A stretch of 38,890 nucleotides of DNA from an uncultured Lachnospiraceae bacterium. Its GTDB lineage: Bacteria; Bacillota; Clostridia; Lachnospirales; Lachnospiraceae. The notes beneath the pieces are model-generated. The model saw only the letters and a list, made by a program, of their open reading frames with translations, had not been told where the DNA came from and made no database searches. Made by a program: the position numbers and the translations under genes. The first letter of the stretch is position 1. The number at the start of each line of letters is the position of its first letter. Of the stretch, positions 14,739 through 23,889 are shown one piece after another. The stretch is from positions 1 through 38,890 of the forward strand of contig CAMXQE010000035.1 in assembly GCA_947246015.1 (NCBI GenBank). Reading direction: 5' to 3'.

Positions 14739-14893
14739 GCACGGGATATGGATGAAGGGTATGAAGAACCGTCGGAGAACGCCGGCACTTAGCGAGGTTA
14801 AAATCTGCCGCCGGCAGATTTCGAGCTTAGTGTCCGCTGCGTTCGGAGCCGAGCGAAAGCGCGTTCTTCATACCCTTCATCCATATCCCGTGC
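14739..14893 (-). repeat. long-arm covarying hairpin element, copy 2
   Basis: The arms 14739-14769 and 14863-14893 are a perfect 31-bp inverted repeat unrelated to the arms of copy 1. Read on the minus strand, the core matches copy 1. P2 is GAACGC/GCGTTC (14839-14844 with 14777-14782), and P3 is CGG-a-CACT/AGTGCCG (14829-14836 with 14783-14789). It has an extra apical hairpin AAATCTGCC/GGCAGATTT (14801-14821) absent from copy 1. It begins 21 bases after the yerC stop in sense orientation. Confidence 0.85.
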
Positions 14894-14914
14894 GTCCTCC
14901 GCACACCTCTTCCA

Positions 14915-15211
14915 TTACTCCTGCGCATCCTCCATGCGTCCGAATACCATTTCGTATCCGTCATTTCCATAGTTCAGCGAGCGGTTTACCCTGCTGATGG
15001 TGGCGGTGGAGGCCCCGGTTTTTTCGGCGATTTCCAGATAGGTGTTATGGTTCCGCAGCATGGAAGCTACCTCGAAACGCTGGGAGAGGGACAGTATTTC
15101 GTTGACGGTGCATAAGTCTTCAAAGAAACTGTAACATTCTTCTTTATCCTTTAAGCACAGAATTGCCTCAAACAGATGGTCTACGGCGTTTGTCCGTATT
15201 TTTTTGTTCAT
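14915..15211 (-). CDS. yerC: TrpR-family regulator, YerC/YecD type
   Basis: A 98-residue HTH protein. The pattern FEDLCTVNEILSLSQRFEVASML...YLEIAEKTGASTATISRVNRSLNYG is that of the Firmicutes YerC/YecD branch of the TrpR superfamily, with the recognition helix at GASTATISRVNR. The ligand and regulon of this branch are not established; tryptophan control of the nearby aro operon is possible but not shown. The reading could extend to 15244, but ATG 15211 has GAGG five bases upstream and starts MNKKIRTNAVDHLF, so it is chosen. Its leader shares a 27-bp repeat with aroF. Confidence 0.85.
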   Translation of the reverse strand: MNKKIRTNAVDHLFEAILCLKDKEECYSFFEDLCTVNEILSLSQRFEVASMLRNHNTYLEIAEKTGASTATISRVNRSLNYGNDGYEMVFGRMEDAQE

Positions 15212-15216
15212 ATTTA

Positions 15217-15243
15217 CCTCATTTCTGCGCTGTCTTCTGCGCA
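15217..15243 (-). repeat. translation-start repeat of yerC (matches aroF leader)
   Basis: The 27 bases directly upstream of the yerC start, including its GAGG ribosome site, match 5247-5273 before aroF at 23 of 27 positions. On the minus strand the segment ends CAGCGCAGAAATGAGG. Confidence 0.6.
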
Positions 15244-15306
15244 TTTCTTTTAATACCTACGCATACTTTTATACGTTAAAACTTCACCGCTACATATGAT
15301 AGTATT

Positions 15307-16755
15307 TTAACATACTAAAGTCGTAAAGTAAAGATGTCCGTTGAATTCATTCAGCAGGCTCTCTTCCTGTTTCTTCATAAAAAGGGTGAGGTCCGTGCAG
15401 CTGCCGTCAGGATGGAAGCTGAACTGAAAGCGGACACTGCCTACGGAAGAATCGATGATATGGACTTTGATATAAAAAGTATGGTCCGCAAGCCATGCGC
15501 CGCTCGCGGCACAGTGGAAACCGTAAACGGGGAACGTACCGGTTATGAGCTGCCCGATGCCAAAGGGGAGGGAGTGTTCTTTTCCGTTCAGTGTAAAGGT
15601 CAGGGTACCGCGGTCATCCGAAAGGGTCAGGCACAGCTTTGAAAATCCCAGGGAATTTTCGGCAGCATGGAAAGACTGGTTCGATATCATGCCTGCAAGT
15701 GGGGAAAGGGCGCTGCCTTTTACCGGGGCAATCGTTAAACCGGACAACTGGTTTTTGAGCGCTTCGTATTCTTCTTTCCGGGCGGGCAGGGGAGAATCCG
15801 ATACATATGGGAGGATTTCCTCATAAAGCGCGTCGTATATCGCCTGATTGCCGCCTCCTATGCCCTGGGTATCGGCAGTCGTGACGCAGACAAGGTCATA
15901 GTCGGGAAGAAAGATGATGAGCTGGCCGCCCATACCGTAACAGGTATAGCCGTTTTTCTGATTCCGCCAGAACTGGTAGCCGTACCCACATGCTTCTTCC
16001 GGTATCGGGGCGGTAATGCAGGTATCCGTAAGGTGGGAGGTAGCTGTTTCAATATAAGAAGCAGATACCAGCTGCGTTCCGCCGATGTTTCCTTTATGGG
16101 CGATGAGATAACCGAATTTCAGAAGATCCATAGAAGTCGCAACTAAGCCGCTGCCGCCCAGTGAAACGCCGAAAGGGTCCGTCACCATATAGGAGGAGTC
16201 GGAGAATTCCAAAGGGGAAAGCTTTTTTTTCAGATAATCCAGCATGGGCATACCGCTTAACCTTTCGACGAGCGCGCATAAGGTATGGGCTGCGGAAGTG
16301 TCATAGTGGAACAGACGGCCGGCCGGATGGGTGGGTGGGGTGGTGAAAAAACTGCCCACCCAGTCTTTTGTCATATCCAGTTTATAGGTGGTGGCGGCAT
16401 GGCAGGTGCGCATCATCAGCATATCCTTTATGGTCATGGATGCAATCCAAGGATGGATGTGTTCCGGCGTTTTGTCCGGAAAATGCTCTGTAATCCGGTC
16501 GGAGAGGGAGAGCTTCCCTTCTTCGGCCAGAAGCGCAACCGTTATGGACGTGAAACTTTTGCTGACTGAGAACATGCGGTGCAGGGTATCCGCCTGACAG
16601 GGTGCGTAGTAGCCCTCGGCAATCAGCCGGTCACGGTGCAATAAAAGAAAACTGTGCATAGGTATTTCCTGCCTTTGCAGACGGCGGAGAAAACCGGAGA
16701 TGCATTTGCTGGGGATGCCCGTTTCTTCGGGAGTGGATTTTTCCAATCTGAACAT
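15307..16755 (-). CDS. serine hydrolase of the beta-lactamase (class C / EstB) fold
   Basis: A 482-residue protein of the AmpC / penicillin-binding-protein-like hydrolase family (esterase or peptidase; resistance is not implied). SxxK is S63-V-S-K66 in FSVSKSFTS. The Tyr motif region reads YDTSAAHTL, a variant of YxN. GSGLVATSMDLLKFGYLI is the usual family segment after it. There is no signal peptide, so a cytoplasmic role is likely. The C-terminal ~140 residues form a separate domain seen in many such hydrolases. The ATG at 16755 has a weak ribosome site (AGAGAGGTATC). It is divergent from the chemoreceptor gene. Confidence 0.8.
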   Translation of the reverse strand: MFRLEKSTPEETGIPSKCISGFLRRLQRQEIPMHSFLLLHRDRLIAEGYYAPCQADTLHRMFSVSKSFTSITVALLAEEGKLSLSDRITEHFPDKTPEHIHPWIASMTIKDMLMMRTCHAATTYKLDMTKDWVGSFFTTPPTHPAGRLFHYDTSAAHTLCALVERLSGMPMLDYLKKKLSPLEFSDSSYMVTDPFGVSLGGSGLVATSMDLLKFGYLIAHKGNIGGTQLVSASYIETATSHLTDTCITAPIPEEACGYGYQFWRNQKNGYTCYGMGGQLIIFLPDYDLVCVTTADTQGIGGGNQAIYDALYEEILPYVSDSPLPARKEEYEALKNQLSGLTIAPVKGSALSPLAGMISNQSFHAAENSLGFSKLCLTLSDDRGTLTFTLNGKEHSLPFGIGQLITGTFPVYGFHCAASGAWLADHTFYIKVHIIDSSVGSVRFQFSFHPDGSCTDLTLFMKKQEESLLNEFNGHLYFTTLVC

Positions 16756-16880
16756 AGTGATACCTCTCTGCTTTCATATTTTTCTTAATGACGGATTTTT
16801 CCAATCTGCCAGTTAATGACGGATAAAAATGGACAGAATTTACAAGAATATAATCCGGAAAAAGAATTTTATAGTAATTA

Positions 16881-16930
16881 TTGACAACTTAAAACTGAAA
16901 AAGCTAAAAGTTTTAAAAATATTGTATAAT
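16881..16930 (+). promoter_or_regulatory. promoter region of the chemoreceptor gene
   Basis: A perfect TTGACA (16881-16886) and a perfect TATAAT (16925-16930) are both present but 38 bases apart, too far to be one promoter. Each may work with a weak partner, or an insertion may have separated them. A good ribosome site AGGAGG precedes the ATG at 16979. Confidence 0.35.
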
Positions 16931-16978
16931 AAAGAAATAGAATCTGCAAGTGGATAACGGGATAGTAGGAGGCATAAG

Positions 16979-19168
16979 ATGGCAGGAAGGATGAAAAAGA
17001 TGAAAGCGGAGCAGGATATGCAGACAGCTAAAAAAGCAAAGAGAGCGGAACAGCCGTCGCAGTCCGGGAAGATAAAGAAAACAAATGAAAGCGGAGCAGT
17101 CAGGTCTGCGTCCGGAACGAAAGACGGACAGGCAAAATCCCGGTGGATGATTTTCGGAATCCGTAATAAGATTGCAGTCTGCTTTGTGGTGCCCCTGCTT
17201 TTTATGATTGTGATAGGGGTGTCTGCTTACCGGAAGTCGGCGGACGGCATGAGCGCGAAATTTCAGGAATCGACCGTTCAGACCATTGATATGGTGAAGG
17301 AATATATAGATATGAGTACTACTTTTATCGAGGCAGAGGGCATGAAGTATGCGTTTGATGCGGATGTGGGAAAATATCTGCAGGGAACTCTGGAAAGCGA
17401 CCCCGTGGCAAAGATGGAAGTCATGAATAACATTAAGGCGGACTTGATTTCTTCCAAGACCTCCAATCCTTTTATCTGCAATATACATATCATTACAAAA
17501 GAAAATATCAATATGCTGACGACGGCGGAAGATAAAGGAGCAAAGGGGATTTATACGGAATATACGGCGGCGGTTTCCACCGGAACGAGGGGAATCATCA
17601 AATGGATTGACAGCCATCCGCTGTTAGATGAAGTAATGGAAATAAAGAATCAGGACAAGGATTATATTCTTTCTTATGAAATTTTATCCAAATCCAATAA
17701 CGGCTGTGTTGTTATCGATGTAAAAGAGTCGGAGATAAAAGCGTTTATTGACCAGTTGGATTTGGGTGACGGCAGTATCGTCGGCGTGATTACCGAGAGC
17801 GGCAGGGAAGTACTTTCCAGCGGTGCGGAAAGCGGTGCAGGAAGCGTATTTTTCGGGCAGGATTTTTTCCGGACTATCAGCGGGGACAATCTGAGCGGCT
17901 CTATGGAAGTGGAATATAACGGGGAAGAAAGCCTGTTCATTTACAGCCGGAGCGAAAAAACCAATGTGACTGTGTGTGCGCTTGTACCTATGAAGGTGAT
18001 TACCGGTCAGGCAGAGGAAATCAAAACCATGACGGTATGGCTGACAGCGCTGGCCTGCATCATTGTATTGGCGGTAGGCATCAGTATCGTGGTCGGTATA
18101 CAGAAAAACATGAAGCACATATCCGGAAAATTCGGAGAAGTGGCAAAGGGTGACCTGACCGTACAGGTCAGGGCGAAAGGGCGCGATGAATTTCAGGCAC
18201 TGGCAGGCTCTGCAACCAATATGATTGTGAATACGAAAAAACTGGTGAATAAAGTAAGCCATGCCACCGGGCAGCTGGAGGAATCGGCGATGGAAGTGGA
18301 ACAGGTATCCGATGTCATCAGCAAATATTCGCAGGAAATCACGCAGGCAATCAGCGATATCAACGAGGGTATCGGCAGGCAGTCTGAACATGCGCAGGAG
18401 TGCGTATACCGGACGGATGTGCTTTCGGAGGAGATAAAGGAAATCGGCAGGTTCGTGGAGGAAGTGGAGACGCTGGTGGAGAAAACCGAGGGCATGATTA
18501 ACTCCGGTATGGATATTGTAAAAGCACTGGGGGACAGGACGGAGGAGTCCACCCGCATCACGTGCGAGGTGAGCGAAAACATCAAATCGCTGAAAAAGGA
18601 ATCTGAAATTATCAATACTTTTGTGGAAACCATTACCGAGATATCGGAGCAGACCAATCTGCTGTCGCTGAATGCATCGATTGAGGCTGCAAGGGCCGGA
18701 GAGGCCGGAAGAGGTTTTGCAGTGGTGGCGGAAGAAATCCGTAAGCTGGCGGATGATTCTGCGAAGGCGGCGGGGGAAATCCGCACCAACGTGACAAATA
18801 TCAGCACACAGACCATGGACAGCGTAAACAGTGCGAATCAGGCGCAGTCCATAGCTCTGCATCAGGCAAAGGCAGTAGAAGAAGTGGTGAAGGTATTCGG
18901 AGGAATGCAGCAGCAGATGAGCCTTTTGATCGAGGGGCTGAAAGGGATTATGGAAAGTACGGGAAAGGCCGACGGGGAACGCAATGACGCAGTACAGGCA
19001 GTAAAAAATATTTCCGGTATTATCGAGGAAACGGCGAACGGCGCAGAAGTGGTACGCGACATTGCCGACCAGCTGCTGGAGAATGTGGAGGAACTGAACC
19101 GGACGGCGGATGTGCTGGGAAATAATATGGAGGAACTGAAGGGGGAAATCTCGGTATTTAAAATTTAA
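16979..19168 (+). CDS. methyl-accepting chemotaxis protein
   Basis: A transmembrane chemoreceptor of 729 residues. Domain order: a 55-residue Lys-rich, probably disordered cytoplasmic N-terminus; TM1 (~64-83); an extracellular sensor of ~265 residues, probably dCache-like; TM2 (~351-374); HAMP (~375-427); then the coiled-coil signalling domain with the hairpin tip [46 protein letters not shown] (~553-600). No CheR/CheB-binding pentapeptide is present at the C-terminus (ends EISVFKI). The extended basic N-terminus is unusual for the family. It stands directly upstream of the pectin-uptake cluster, suggesting, but not proving, that it guides the cell to pectin sugars. Confidence 0.92.
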   Translation: MAGRMKKMKAEQDMQTAKKAKRAEQPSQSGKIKKTNESGAVRSASGTKDGQAKSRWMIFGIRNKIAVCFVVPLLFMIVIGVSAYRKSADGMSAKFQESTVQTIDMVKEYIDMSTTFIEAEGMKYAFDADVGKYLQGTLESDPVAKMEVMNNIKADLISSKTSNPFICNIHIITKENINMLTTAEDKGAKGIYTEYTAAVSTGTRGIIKWIDSHPLLDEVMEIKNQDKDYILSYEILSKSNNGCVVIDVKESEIKAFIDQLDLGDGSIVGVITESGREVLSSGAESGAGSVFFGQDFFRTISGDNLSGSMEVEYNGEESLFIYSRSEKTNVTVCALVPMKVITGQAEEIKTMTVWLTALACIIVLAVGISIVVGIQKNMKHISGKFGEVAKGDLTVQVRAKGRDEFQALAGSATNMIVNTKKLVNKVSHATGQLEESAMEVEQVSDVISKYSQEITQAISDINEGIGRQSEHAQECVYRTDVLSEEIKEIGRFVEEVETLVEKTEGMINSGMDIVKALGDRTEESTRITCEVSENIKSLKKESEIINTFVETITEISEQTNLLSLNASIEAARAGEAGRGFAVVAEEIRKLADDSAKAAGEIRTNVTNISTQTMDSVNSANQAQSIALHQAKAVEEVVKVFGGMQQQMSLLIEGLKGIMESTGKADGERNDAVQAVKNISGIIEETANGAEVVRDIADQLLENVEELNRTADVLGNNMEELKGEISVFKI

Positions 19169-19187
19169 AGATTGTTGATAAAAGGAA

Positions 19188-19201
19188 TGTAAGCACTTAC
19201 A
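19188..19201. promoter_or_regulatory. operator-like palindrome (LacI/CcpA type)
   Basis: TGTAAGCACTTACA has perfect TGTAAG/CTTACA arms around CA. It matches the catabolite-response-element pattern except that the central CG is CA. It lies 76 bases upstream of the -35 of the pectin-uptake operon, so a LacI-family regulator or CcpA could bind. Confidence 0.45.
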
Positions 19202-19276
19202 CTGGCAAGTTGTATAAGAAAAGAAAAGGAGGATTGTGCAGATTTACGAAAAATTTTAAAATAAAAAAGATTATTC

Positions 19277-19306
19277 TTTACAAATTATACATTTATGTGT
19301 TATTAT
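19277..19306 (+). promoter_or_regulatory. promoter of the pectin-uptake operon
   Basis: TTTACA (19277-19282), 18 bases, TATTAT (19301-19306). The leader opens with a stem AAGATGT/ACATCTT (19313-19336) and ends with AAGGAGG before ATG 19374. Confidence 0.6.
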
Positions 19307-19373
19307 ACAAATAAGATGTGAAAGGGCTTACATCTTAAGAAAAACAAAGTAACTAAAGTATAAGGAGGTCTAT

Positions 19374-21044
19374 ATGAAAAAGAAAGTAGTATCCTTGCTT
19401 CTGACGGCTACTATGGTAGCGTCATTGGCAGCATGCGGCGGCGGAACAGCAGCAGAGACGCCGGCAGCAGACAACAGCAGCAATAACACAGCAGCAGAAG
19501 CTCCTGCAGCAGACAATGCAGCAGCTTCCACAGGAGACACAGCAGCAGAAGCTCCTGCAGAAACGGGTTCGTACCAGCTCGATACATTAACCGTTGTGGT
19601 AAATGGTACACTTACAGCAAGCGTTGACAATGGTCAGGCAGATTTTGAGAAACAGTGGGAAGAAGCAGTAGGCGAGAAACTGGGTCATCCGATTGATTTG
19701 GTTATCCAGCAGTTAGACCACTCCGGTTATACTGATGCGGTAGGACGTCTGTTTGCAGGCGGTGATTATCCGGATGCGATGATTATGAGTGCTGAAATGT
19801 TTAAACAGTACGCTCCTACAGGACTTCTTTGGGATATGGCAGACGCATATGCGAATGCAGATTTCCAGTCCAGAATGATTCTTCCTTCCATCAACGAGAA
19901 CCTGAAGGATAAGGATGGAAAACTTTACGGTTTTGCTTCCGCTTATGGTAACGGATGTGTAACTTATGTAAAGAAAGCATGGCTGGATGCTCTTGGAATC
20001 GATATCAATACGATTAAAACATATGATGATTATTATGATATGCTTCTCAGATTCCACAATGAAGACCCGGATGGAAACGGAACAAACGGCGATACATACG
20101 GTGTTGTAGCAGCAGGATTCATGGGCAATGAAGCTCCTTACATCAACTACCTTCCGGAATTCTGGCAGGATGCATATCCGGCTATCGTACAGGATGAAAA
20201 CGGTACATGGTATGACGGATTCCAGTCAGACGCTACAAAGGCAGCACTGTTAAGATTACAGCAGGCATACAAAGACGGCGCAATCGACCCTGAATCCCTT
20301 ACGGCTTCTACAAAGATTGCACGTGAGAAATGGTTCTCCAATGACCAGAAGGGTTCTGCAGGCGTATTCACATACTGGGCTGGTACATGGTATCAGACTC
20401 TGACAGATAACTTTGTAAAGAATGAAGTTGATGCAGAACTGGTACAGCTTCCTCCTATTGCAGAAGTAGGAAAATACATCAACAGGGAAGCTCCGGTATG
20501 GGTTATCATTGATGATGGTGATGGTGACAATGCACGTGAGCAGGCTATCTTTGATGCATTGATTGAAACCATGATGGATGGTGACGTGGTACAGACACTT
20601 TGGACCTACGGTGCAGAAGATGTTCACTGGTCTACAAAGGCTGAAACATTCACAACCAATCCGGGAACTGACAAAGAGAAAGTATACGAGTATGAGGAAG
20701 GTGTATTCCACTTAAAACCTTCACCGAACGACCCTAACTCTATATGGAAAAAGAATTACATCGACCCTGCATTGGTAGTATGTGAACTTACAAATGGTTT
20801 CTCTGATGCAAGTGAACTGGCAGTAGCAGGTAATAAATTCTTTACAGAGAACTGTGTGGATGCTCCTCCGGCACCTACATCCGAGACATACACGAATGAA
20901 ACAGGTACTATCTACGATGCACAGCTTGCAGTTATTACGGAAGTAGTAGTAAACGGCGGTGATGTAGAGGCGGCAATGCAGACATATGTAAACACGGTTG
21001 GAAGCATTATCGACCAGTGCTTAAGCGAAATGAATGCACAGTAA
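19374..21044 (+). CDS. sugar ABC transporter substrate-binding lipoprotein (YtcQ/LplA type)
   Basis: A 556-residue lipoprotein. The signal peptide ends in the lipobox L18-A-A-C21, so Cys21 would be lipid-anchored outside the membrane. A low-complexity linker of Ala, Glu, Pro, Thr and Asp (about residues 24-62) tethers the binding domain. The large binding domain (LGHPIDLVIQQLDHSGYTD..., GGDYPDAMIMS, MLLRFHNEDPDGNGTNGDTYGV) is of the extracellular solute-binding family 1 type that pairs with YteP/YtcP permeases for oligosaccharides. The calcium-loop-like DPDGNGTNGD is typical of this group. It is the first gene of the uptake operon. A large stem follows its stop, probably setting higher levels of this protein than of the permeases. 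Confidence 0.92.
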   Translation: MKKKVVSLLLTATMVASLAACGGGTAAETPAADNSSNNTAAEAPAADNAAASTGDTAAEAPAETGSYQLDTLTVVVNGTLTASVDNGQADFEKQWEEAVGEKLGHPIDLVIQQLDHSGYTDAVGRLFAGGDYPDAMIMSAEMFKQYAPTGLLWDMADAYANADFQSRMILPSINENLKDKDGKLYGFASAYGNGCVTYVKKAWLDALGIDINTIKTYDDYYDMLLRFHNEDPDGNGTNGDTYGVVAAGFMGNEAPYINYLPEFWQDAYPAIVQDENGTWYDGFQSDATKAALLRLQQAYKDGAIDPESLTASTKIAREKWFSNDQKGSAGVFTYWAGTWYQTLTDNFVKNEVDAELVQLPPIAEVGKYINREAPVWVIIDDGDGDNAREQAIFDALIETMMDGDVVQTLWTYGAEDVHWSTKAETFTTNPGTDKEKVYEYEEGVFHLKPSPNDPNSIWKKNYIDPALVVCELTNGFSDASELAVAGNKFFTENCVDAPPAPTSETYTNETGTIYDAQLAVITEVVVNGGDVEAAMQTYVNTVGSIIDQCLSEMNAQ

Positions 21045-21104
21045 GCAGAATAATAAAATGGAATCTGTTTAATCATGATTTCCAGTAGAATATGAGTTTT
21101 ATTG

Positions 21105-21138
21105 CGATAGCTGTCCTGCAGCAGCAGGGCAGCTATCG
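21105..21138 (+). terminator. intercistronic hairpin after the binding-protein gene
   Basis: CGATAGCTGTCCTG (21105-21118) pairs with CAGGGCAGCTATCG (21125-21138) with one G-T pair. There is no strong T run, so partial termination or mRNA stabilisation is more likely than full termination. Confidence 0.7.
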
Positions 21139-21260
21139 TTAGATAAAAATCATTAAGAAATCATAAAAAGTATTAAAAAAATATATCTGACCGTCTTATT
21201 ATTCCGGCGGTTGAAAAAAATGGGGATAATGTAGAAGGCAACAGAAAGGATGAGAACGGT

Positions 21261-22226
21261 ATGAAAAAAGATAAGCAGGTAGTAACGTCTACGGGCGTAA
21301 TGGTACGCGAAAAGCCGTTGGGGTTGCGTATATGGAATAACCGGGGATATTATTTGATGTTTCTGCCGGTATTTATATTTGTCATTATCATGAATTATTG
21401 GCCGATGCTTGGTATCCGGTACGCGTTTTATGATTATAAGCCTGTCGGTCAGCCGAGCTGGGTTGGATTTGACCATTTCACGAAGATGTTTTCAACGGCA
21501 GCCTTTTGGACGTCGTTTAAGAATACATTGGAACTGAGTATTATGAAATTGATTATTACCACCTTTACGGCGGTAATTGTGTCGATTTTCCTGAATGAGA
21601 TGGGAAATCTTTTTGCAAAGAAGACGTTACAGACAGTTATTTATCTGCCTCACTTTATGTCATGGGCGGTAGTTGCATCTATTTTCAGTTTGCTTCTCTC
21701 TCCCTCCAGCACAGGTATGGTAAACGGCTGGCTGAAAGATTTGGGCTTTATTGCGCAGGACCAGTCGGGGATTTACTTCCTGGCAGATTCCAAGTGGTGG
21801 AGACCTATTTTCTATGTAATTAACATATGGAAAGAAACCGGCTGGGGAACTATTATCTTCCTTGCCACACTTTCAGGAATAAATCCGGAGCTGTATGAGG
21901 CAGCGGATATCGACGGTGCGACCCGTATGCAGAAAATCCGTTATGTCACGCTTCCGGCGCTCAGCAATACGATTATAACAGTTTTGATTCTGAATCTGGC
22001 AAAGGTTATGAATATGTTTGAATCGGTATTCGTCCTTTACAATAATGCGGTATATGATGTATCCGATGTTATTTCTACGTACATTTATCGACAGACGTTC
22101 GCAATTGCGCTGCCGAACTATGGTTACTCCACCGCGGTTGGTTTGTTCAAATCACTGGTTGGCGGTGCGCTGGTGCTGATTTGTAATGAGTTAAGCAAGA
22201 AGACCCGTGGCCGCGGTATTATATAG
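21261..22226 (+). CDS. ABC transporter permease, YteP/LplB family
   Basis: A 321-residue inner-membrane protein with six predicted helices, starting at NRGYYLMFLPVFIFVIIMNYWP. The ATPase-contact loop EAADIDGATRMQKIRYVTLPAL (EAA-x(3)-G) lies in the second half. YteP/LplB proteins form the first channel subunit for complex oligosaccharides (in Bacillus subtilis, pectin and rhamnogalacturonan). AAAGGAT precedes the start. It is followed after 12 bases by the second permease. No ATPase gene is in the window, as is normal for CUT1-type systems using a shared MsmX. Confidence 0.93.
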   Translation: MKKDKQVVTSTGVMVREKPLGLRIWNNRGYYLMFLPVFIFVIIMNYWPMLGIRYAFYDYKPVGQPSWVGFDHFTKMFSTAAFWTSFKNTLELSIMKLIITTFTAVIVSIFLNEMGNLFAKKTLQTVIYLPHFMSWAVVASIFSLLLSPSSTGMVNGWLKDLGFIAQDQSGIYFLADSKWWRPIFYVINIWKETGWGTIIFLATLSGINPELYEAADIDGATRMQKIRYVTLPALSNTIITVLILNLAKVMNMFESVFVLYNNAVYDVSDVISTYIYRQTFAIALPNYGYSTAVGLFKSLVGGALVLICNELSKKTRGRGII

Positions 22227-22238
22227 GGAGGTAGGAAA

Positions 22239-23081
22239 ATGAAGCCAAAAAAGAAAATAAAGACATTTGATTTGGTCAATTACATTGTATTTATCATCAT
22301 TGGATTGATTGTATTGGTTCCTATTTGGAAAGTGTTGGTGGACTCCCTGAATGCAGTAGGTGTATATCAGTTCCAGCTTTGGCCGAATAAGTTTACACTG
22401 GACGGCTATAAAACAATCATTCACACTCAGCTGTTATATAAACCATTTGTGAATTCCGTAATCACAACGATTATCGGCACACTGCTTGGTTTGGTGCTTT
22501 CCACACTGTCAGGTTACGTGCTTGCACAGGAAACTTTACCCGGACGTAATTTCTTTGCATTCGTATTGCTGTTTACAATGATTTTCTCCGGCGGTATGAT
22601 TCCTGAGTATTTGGTTATGAAGAAACTGCATCTGGTAAACAATATGTGGATTTTGGTATTCAAGCATGGTGTAAATGTATATAATTTCGTACTTATGAAG
22701 AACTTCTTTGAAGGAATTCCGGGAAGCCTTTATGAAGCAGCCAAGATTGACGGATGTACGCCGATGGGTATTTTCTTTAAAATCGTGCTTCCGCTTTCCA
22801 AGGCGGCGCTGGCATCCATCGGTCTGATGTTTGCCGTTACGGTATGGAATGATTACTCCACGGTTAAGATTTACATTACCGATCCGGATCAGGTAAACTT
22901 CCAGTATAAACTGAGGAACATGATTATGGACGGTGATACGCCGACAACCGCGTATAACGTTTCGCAGACTACTCTGTTCAATGCAGGTATTATCGCGGCA
23001 ATCCTGCCGTTCATGGTATTGTATCCGTTCCTGCAGAAGTACTTTGTAAAGGGTGTTAATATCGGAGCGGTTAAGGAATAA
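22239..23081 (+). CDS. ABC transporter permease, YtcP family
   Basis: A 280-residue protein of the carbohydrate permease family, partner of the preceding permease. About six membrane helices; the EAA loop is YEAAKIDGCTPMGIFFKIVLPLSKAAL. GGGAGG precedes its ATG. It ends near residue 280 with the family's usual tail FVKGVNIGAVKE. Gene order (binding protein, YteP, YtcP) and the enzymes that follow point to pectin-derived oligosaccharides as substrate; the exact sugar cannot be told from sequence. Confidence 0.93.
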   Translation: MKPKKKIKTFDLVNYIVFIIIGLIVLVPIWKVLVDSLNAVGVYQFQLWPNKFTLDGYKTIIHTQLLYKPFVNSVITTIIGTLLGLVLSTLSGYVLAQETLPGRNFFAFVLLFTMIFSGGMIPEYLVMKKLHLVNNMWILVFKHGVNVYNFVLMKNFFEGIPGSLYEAAKIDGCTPMGIFFKIVLPLSKAALASIGLMFAVTVWNDYSTVKIYITDPDQVNFQYKLRNMIMDGDTPTTAYNVSQTTLFNAGIIAAILPFMVLYPFLQKYFVKGVNIGAVKE

Positions 23082-23139
23082 GACAGTTTTTTCCAAAGTG
23101 AAGTAATAAAGATAGTATACAGGATATGGGAGAGAGGAT

Positions 23140-23826
23140 ATGGCAACAATTTTCTGGGCTGCTGACTCTACCGTACAGTATAATGATATTACGACTTTTC
23201 CACAGACCGGCATCGGGCAGGTGTTTCACCTGTTCCTGAAGCCGGAGGTGGCGGTCGAAAATCATGCGAAGAACGGCAGGAGTACCAAGAGCTTTATTGA
23301 TGAATCCAGATTATCGGCGATTGAGGAACGGATCGGGGAAGGGGATTTCCTTTTCATCCAGTTCGGGCATAATGATGAGAAAGAAGCAGACCCCGACAGG
23401 TATACGGAGCCTTTCGGAGCGTATATGGAGAATTTGGAAAAATTCGTAAATGTGGCGAGGGATAAGAAAGCATGGCCTGTGCTTATCACGCCGTTGGAGA
23501 GAAGATGCTTTACGGATGAACATCATTTAGGGGCGGGGGAGCATGGCGCTTATGTGGATGCCATGAAGCAGACTGCAGAAAAGCTGAATGTACCTTTGAT
23601 TGACTTATATAGTATGAGCCGTGCGGAAATGGAAAAGGCGGGTGCGGAAAAGACGAAAGAATGGTATATGCATCTGCCGGAAGGAGTCTATCCGTATCAT
23701 ATGGAAGGACTTGAGGATAATACGCATCTGAAATATATGGGTGCGGTAGTATATGGAGGCTGTATCGCAAGGGGCTTAAAGGAATTAGGCGGCAGGTACA
23801 GTGACTTGTTAGTGGCTTGGGATTGA
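23140..23826 (+). CDS. rhamnogalacturonan acetylesterase-like SGNH hydrolase
   Basis: A 228-residue esterase of the SGNH/GDSL superfamily, closest in pattern to carbohydrate esterase family 12 (rhgT/YesT type). The catalytic Ser is in block I, WAADST (S10). The block II Gly is in HAKNGRST (G46), the block III Asn in FIQFGHND (N78), and the block V DxxH is DNTHLKYMGA (D193, H196). There is no signal peptide, so it would remove acetyl groups from imported rhamnogalacturonan fragments in the cytoplasm. GAGAGGA precedes the start. It sits in the pectin operon 58 bases after the permease. Confidence 0.85.
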   Translation: MATIFWAADSTVQYNDITTFPQTGIGQVFHLFLKPEVAVENHAKNGRSTKSFIDESRLSAIEERIGEGDFLFIQFGHNDEKEADPDRYTEPFGAYMENLEKFVNVARDKKAWPVLITPLERRCFTDEHHLGAGEHGAYVDAMKQTAEKLNVPLIDLYSMSRAEMEKAGAEKTKEWYMHLPEGVYPYHMEGLEDNTHLKYMGAVVYGGCIARGLKELGGRYSDLLVAWD

Positions 23827-23889
23827 TGTCCTGAGCCATTTTTACAAAGCAAGGATAGAATGGAGCATGGAAAGGAGCAGGAGCAGAAA

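Noticed and set aside
14488..14893. Treating the two hairpin elements as ends of one insertion sequence
   Set aside because: The arms of the two copies are unrelated in sequence and the 115-bp spacer has no transposase; each copy is a complete unit.
14671..14997. Plus-strand frame across hairpin copy 2 and the yerC end
   Set aside because: Its codons follow the inverted repeat and antisense of yerC; no ribosome site.
16979..18862. Long minus-strand frames opposite the chemoreceptor
   Set aside because: Antisense to a clear chemoreceptor; low-complexity His/Phe/Ser-rich products without starts or families.
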